Source: Atopsyche davidsoni
Taxonomy: Eukaryota > Arthropoda > Insecta > Trichoptera > Hydrobiosidae
Assembly (NCBI GenBank): GCA_022113835.1
Contig: JAILWY010000018.1
Span: 16,763,501-16,827,500 of the forward strand
Direction: 5' to 3'
DNA: 64,000 nt
Both the position numbers and the translations under genes were made by a program. Below, one piece after another: positions 58,790 to 64,000 of this stretch. Under the pieces are notes generated by a model that was not told where the DNA came from, did no database searches, and saw only the letters and a program-made list of their open reading frames with translations. The stretch's first letter is position 1. The number at the start of each line of letters is the position of its first letter.

Positions 58790-59050
58790 CCAGGTTTGTA
58801 TGACAACGCAGAGCCCGGGCGAGCGTCCTCGCGTGCAGGGCTATTTTAATCAAGATTCCTCTCCATCAATGGCGCTCATTAGCGCTTCCGTCTCCGATGC
58901 CGGTACAGAGGCTGCGTAGGTTTAGCGTCTCATTATTGCGGGCCTGTGGGGCGCGGGCGGAGACATTACCGGGGACACCTCGGCATTAGGGCGGCCGCCC
59001 GTAAGGTCCGGCTGCTCGGAATGCGGGAAATTGAGATAAGCCCAGATAAC
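58790..59050. promoter_or_regulatory. GC-rich island with paired GATA sites
   Basis: CAGAGCCCGGGCGAGCGTCC, GGGGCGCGGGCGGAGACATT and GGGCGGCCGCCCGTAAGG are followed by GAGATAAGCCCAGATAACAA, two GATA motifs 7 bp apart. The short frame 58734-58919 has no known motif. Enhancer-like, by inference. Confidence 0.33.
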
Positions 59051-59205
59051 AATTTGAGAGAATATTCGCTTTTATAAAAAAAAATGTCGCATTTGTGTTA
59101 TGTCAACATTTTTTATGAATAATACCGCTTTAATCCGGAAAAAAACATTTTTTTATCATAAAAATATAATGCATCGCTTTGGATTTAAAATTTATTTGTT
59201 TTAAT
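59051..59205. other. AT-rich non-coding stretch
   Basis: Nothing recognisable. Confidence 0.6.
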
Positions 59206-59325
59206 TCTTCTTCATCGAGTGCCTCTCTTCTGAAGAAGTTGACGACCATTTCACATGAGTATATACTCATGCTGAACCAGTGTCGTGGTTTTCTAAGGGG
59301 AAAATAGTATAGTGGGTCTCCGTAA
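59206..59325 (-). repeat. interspersed repeat with RTE-like tail, copy 5
   Basis: Read in reverse, GGAGACCCACTATACTATTT, CCTTAGAAAACCACGACACT, TTCAGCATGAGTATATACTC, and the tail with AGAGAGGCACTCGATGAAGA. Only the 3' 120 bp are present, as in copies 1 and 2, consistent with 5' truncation. Confidence 0.8.
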
Positions 59326-61090
59326 GTATATTTTGATTATAACATACATTACCTTTAAAGTTATCAGTGATTTATGACAAAAGACAAGGACAATAACTTA
59401 TTTTGAAATATATTTTATGCTTTTATAAAAAAATTAAATTGTACATGTTTATAATTCAATTTCTGATATGAAGTCTAATGGTGTATTTAAGATCTGAAAC
59501 GTGCAGGGAGGATTAAATATTCCATCTTAATATAATTGTAAAATGTATGATGTAATTTGTGACTGAGAAAATTGGAATTAAATATTTCATGAATAGATTT
59601 CTAGCTTGACGACAAACTCTACAATCGCTCCTGGGTATCATCTCGGTATATCTCAGAGTAGTGCACTCAAAGCAGCAGAAAAAGACATACAAAGCCCTTG
59701 AAATGTCGAAGGACTAAAAACTTTAAGCATCTCAACATCCGAGAAATCAATTCCTCTTCATAAATTCCATTCAAAAGATAATATTTTATTTGACGGCAGA
59801 ACATTGATATTTACTTCCAATAACCTTAAAGGAAACTGGCATGTTGTCAAACTGCCTCGATTAGGGAGAGGCGACAGGTGTACAAAATTGATTCCTGATT
59901 TTTTTGCTACACCTGTGGGATGAAAATTTTTGAGACCTTTCAAAGAAAAATATCTACATTTTAATATAAGCATACCAAAGATGCATTTAATTGCTAAACT
60001 TAGTTTTGGATAGAATATATATTTTTGTTTTATAATCGATTTATAATATTTTTCATGTAAAATGACCAGTATGAGCTATTTTCAAATCGTCTTTTAATTA
60101 CAAAGCGCCATTTAAAAAAATGAAAAATTTTGAAATTTACTTCAAGTAAAACAATCAAAAAAAAATTACGAATAATCTGTATTTTAAAGGGTTGAAAAAA
60201 AAAGGAAATAAAACCTTTCTACAAAAATTAATAAAATATTTTATTTTATATTCTGGTACGTTATTACTGAACATAAAACTTTTTTTGTTTTTGTAATGAA
60301 ATGATATTTTATATATTAAATAACTTGTTTAAGCACCGCAAAAATGTATTTCAATATTTAAAAATATATATTACTATTGTCATTTTTTAAATCGGGTACA
60401 ATACAAAAATAACAAATGTTTTTGGTTCAATTTTAGAGTTATCTCGGTTTACTGTTGACTGTGATTTTTTTAGGCAGATTTGTTAAATTTGCATATTGTC
60501 GGTTAAAAGAACACACACAGTGGTTGATGATAGTAATTTAAAAAAAAACCTTGCAACAAAGAATAAAAAAAACTGGGAATCGAATGATTTCGTTAAGCAA
60601 CCATATTGAAAAATTAACTGATTTAATTCCACTTTATAAAACACAAAATGTATAAAATAGTAGTGTTACCAACTTTGTTTTTTAAAATGAAAATAGTTTT
60701 TTTGGTATTATTCCAGTGTTTTTGTGTAATAGTGAACCGGTATTTATAGCTTGTTAGTCTTTTCCTCTGTACTTCAGCTTCGACCCACAGCTTGAAAGCC
60801 TGAAATTATAAAGAGCCCATTGAAAACGGTTTGAGCATCGATGGCCATCTGCCAGAAAACAAAAAAGACTACCCCTACTCAGTACTCCGAAAAAGCCTTA
60901 GCTCCAATAATATTTTTTAAATAAGTGCACTTGTAATAAATTAATATAAAATCTGTAAAATAGTATCAATGGTCATGTATGGATGTATTAAACAATCTTT
61001 CTTCTTTACGCAGATATTTTTCTCGTCATGTCATCTGAGAATCGTTTTACATACCATATATGATATACATGGTTTTTTTTTGTGTATATA
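59326..61090. other. AT-rich non-coding stretch
   Basis: Nothing recognisable. Confidence 0.6.
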
Positions 61091-61094
61091 ATAT

Positions 61095-61502
61095 TTGAAA
61101 ATAAGGCTTGCGTGCTTGTATTTTTTTTTTAAATTTGTAAATAAAATGTGTTCCAGCCATGCTCCGGAATCCCTGAAGGAAAGTTACTTTCAGCTAGACA
61201 GATGGACTAACGAACGCGCGGCCGGCGATGAAATTTTCATATTTCATGCGTCGAGTTATTTACCGAGCGACCCGGAAGCTCCGCCACTCGGCCTGAGTGG
61301 CCAGGCTGTGTCTGGAGGCTGCGCTGGTAATGCCATTAAGTTTCAGCAGCAGGTTTGCGGAGGGCGAAGCCGAGTGGTCGGGGAGCTCTACGATTGTTGT
61401 GGCTTTTATATGGCGCGGGGATGGAGGACGGAAGGGATGAACAGTGCTTCGATTTTTATTAGTCGCTTTAAAGGGGACGCTGCAAGACGTTTATTGGAGT
61501 AA
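61095..61502 (+). CDS. unrecognised open frame with splice-like borders (possible exon)
   Basis: A 135-codon frame, of which the GC-balanced part (61155-61500) differs from its AT-rich flanks. AATGTGTTCCAG ending near 61158, after a long T run, resembles an acceptor. An internal donor-like GCTGCGCTG and GTAATG occurs at about 61326. The translated part begins SHAPESLKESYFQLDRWTNE, is of mixed hydrophilic composition, and contains CCGFYMARGWR near the end. No domain is recognised, and it could instead be a conserved non-coding block. Confidence 0.22.
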   Translation: MKIRLACLYFFFKFVNKMCSSHAPESLKESYFQLDRWTNERAAGDEIFIFHASSYLPSDPEAPPLGLSGQAVSGGCAGNAIKFQQQVCGGRSRVVGELYDCCGFYMARGWRTEGMNSASIFISRFKGDAARRLLE

Positions 61503-64000
61503 GAACTCTCTGCTTGGTTCTTTTGATGGTGATGATGCTATAAAGCAAATTAATAAAAAAAGGAAAGCATGTCATATGTTTGAGTAAAGGCAGTATGTGA
61601 GGCCGTAAACAGATAGTACAAGTGTGCTTCTCTACCTAGAAATTTAATTTTTTTTATATATAACTTGACCGTGCTTGAATTAATAATAAAATTTATTTAT
61701 ATTTTAAGTATGATTTTAAAAATAATTTTAATAAAATGATATCAACACATTTTACTTGTACTACTCAAATGATCATTAGAATAAATGTATTGAAATATAC
61801 CTCGCGCGACTAAGAAAAGTAGCTTATCGTTAACTCAATAATTTGATTTACAAAAAACCACTTTCTTTTAAATTAGAAAAAAAATTGAATTTTACCCTTC
61901 GGTTACTCTGAAATCGTGCGAAAAGGGCTGTATATCAAACTGCCTATTAAATTTAACCTTCTCCGCGGAAGCTCTCGGGACCGCGCATTCTGTTTTGCCT
62001 AATTGAATCGTAAAAATATTTATGTGCCTTTTCTTTCTCGTAACATTTTACACACTGAAACTCAAGAACAACCGTAAGACCTGTGGACGTGATAGTTTTG
62101 TGTAAACTTACACTGAAAGCAATGACATTTTATTACGCGATAAATTTGAAGATGTGAAACTTATTCATCTTAATCTCTATTTTGATAAACGTACATTTAG
62201 TTTAAAAAAACGAAAAATTCTCTCATTTAAAAAATAAATTTGGTATCTTTAATCCGGAACTGTTAATTTTTTATTATTAATTTTCCAGGTTATGATGCTT
62301 TGGATTTTTTTTCAGATATACTTAATAATAAAATAATGTTTCTAAAATTTCAGTTTTGGTTTTATCAGTCTCTAAAAACAAACTTAAAGATGGAGAAAGA
62401 CAGACCCTAAAGTGACTATTTCTTTGACTTGTAAATATTCTATGAATAATGGAAATGGGGTAACCCTACCCTATACTTTCAATGTAGCCGATTGTTTCCA
62501 ACATTATTTGCAGTATGTTTTTCAATGTTACTTGATCTTTTATTTCTACTAAAACCATTGTATCGTGAATTTTTTTCTTCTTGTTTTTGTTATCCAGCTG
62601 TTTATAATTTTTGTATTACACAATAATTTTTCATGGTGTTTTTTTATCTGCTCAATAAAAGTAAATTATTTTTTCGTAATGGAATAGAAACTATCGTAGG
62701 AATTACTTTAGAAGGATTAAGCATCAATAAAAACAACAGATAACATTGATTTTATTACGGTGGTAAAAATGTAACAATATCATAATTAGGGTATTAGTTT
62801 AACGTTATTTTTCAAATTAAATAAATAAAAATATCAATTGATATCTGTTTATTTTTGTATTATTAACAGTTATAAACCACATTTTACTTGAATTTTTTAC
62901 ACCAACTAACACTTTGGGCTAAACCGTTTGTTTTAAGAAACATATATGTGAGTAATATTCAGTATTATTTTAATAAATTTAGTGTATCGATTTGAATTTA
63001 AAGCTAATGATTTGAAAGGGTTGTTTTCTTTTGTTACCTTCTTGGCAAATAACTAAACCCTTCAATAAAACTCTCGTATTATTTTCCTACAAAAACCTTA
63101 TTCCTTTTTATAGTACCATAGTTTTCATATGAACATTCATAATTACGCAATAACCTCACAAGTGGGGTACGAATATTCCCAGACCCTTCAAATTTAGCAA
63201 AAGGAAAGACACACAAAACAACCCCTGCGAATTAAATAAGGCAATGTCAATAATATTATTATGATTTGAATTATATTTCACGCAGTGCTGCAAAAATTAA
63301 AGGGGTCTTTCTGTTGCCTTAATTATTTTGAATACTTACCTATATAATTGTTTAACTTTAGCGTTGTCAAAGAATTTATCTCAAGCAATTATAAATATAT
63401 AGATAACAGAGATCCCAATGGAAATAATTTTAAAGTTTATTACAAAGACTAAACTTTTCAGTAAAATTGTGACATTTTGGTTTTATAGCTTGCAATAACA
63501 TCTTTTTTATTATAGGACTCGCGATCTTTTTATAATAGCAATCTCACAAAAACGTCATATAAGAAGTGAGTGACTTTCAAAGAAATATTATTGTGATAAA
63601 ATAAAATTAAATAAAGACATATAAATAAAACAAAAAAATTATATTCATTTTTTAAATTAATTATAATATTATCAGTTAACTGAAGTAAAACAAGCAGTAA
63701 GATTAAAAAATTTAATACTGTGAATGAAAGATGAAAATCATATTTTCATGTTATCTTCTAAAAATATTGCTTTTCTACGATATAAATTGTGTTTTACATA
63801 TTCGTTTTTGCGTAAATAAAAGATATTTTGTTATTTGTAGGGACAGGCCGCAACTGAAAGACTACAATTGTTTTAATTCTATATTATGTATGTAAACATA
63901 AATGTTTTAAACAAATCTTATGTTAAACGGTTTAACGAGGATTGCCTTATTAAAAAACGAAACCCGCCTCAGTTAAATATTGTATTTGAAAGCCTATCTT
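61503..64000. other. AT-rich non-coding stretch
   Basis: A small GC patch at 61955-61995 carries GGAAGCTCTCGGG (61967-61979). The rest is A/T-rich with no gene, RNA or repeat I can support. Confidence 0.6.

Noticed and set aside
1..64000. CRISPR array, prokaryotic operon or phage-like system
   Set aside because: No regularly spaced direct repeats with unique spacers, no ribosome-binding sites or dense ORFs. All identifiable elements are of metazoan transposon types.

Overview
The window looks like a gene-poor stretch of an AT-rich invertebrate genome, most likely an insect. The evidence is decayed RTE-like and Jockey-like retrotransposons, an R1/I/LOA-like ORF2 end, a Tc1/mariner-superfamily (DDE_3-like) transposon, pogo/Tigger-like MITEs and tRNA-derived SINE heads. 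Most of the sequence is A+T-rich and non-coding, broken by short GC- and CpG-rich blocks of 100-400 bp. I cannot name the species. I recognise no intact protein-coding gene, rRNA, functional tRNA or CRISPR array. A few GC-rich open frames with splice-like borders are listed as weak exon candidates.

Layout. Positions 1-7035 are AT-rich with a few GC blocks and a (TA)n tract. Positions 7040-10460 are a dense nested-repeat cluster: a SINE head, two broken RTE-like copies, two Jockey-like 3' ends, a GC-rich minisatellite island, a terminal-inverted-repeat transposon with a broken transposase, and two inverted copies of a TATA-containing LTR-like sequence. One Jockey tail sits inside an LTR-like copy and is bounded by a 12-bp near-identical direct repeat. 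Positions 10460-20800 are mostly unremarkable. A tandem duplication of about 265 bp lies at 20804-21334, followed by GC islands to about 30010 that include an 8-copy 10-bp array (25681-25760). A 130-bp foldback lies at 30194-30324, a SINE head at about 32840, and a non-LTR ORF2 C-terminus at 34347-34727.

Two pogo/Tigger-like MITEs (36987-37352 and 51969-52302) lie in opposite orientation. A five-copy interspersed repeat with an RTE-like tail occurs at about 20794, 21070, 37913, 56678 and 59206. Two antisense Jockey tails lie in tandem at 55803-55978. From 38 to 59 kb there are further GC islands, one holding a ten-copy 8-bp array (47608-47687). The right end is AT-rich, apart from an open GC-balanced block at 61095-61502.

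The transposon remnants share no pathway. They record repeated insertion and decay. The GC islands could be enhancers, promoters or isolated exons of a large gene, but nothing in the sequence proves this. I found no convincing evidence of a new biological system. The most solid observations are the nested insertions with reconstructable order, the MITE pair, the long foldback with a partner fragment, and the repeat family that shares its tail with the RTE-like element.
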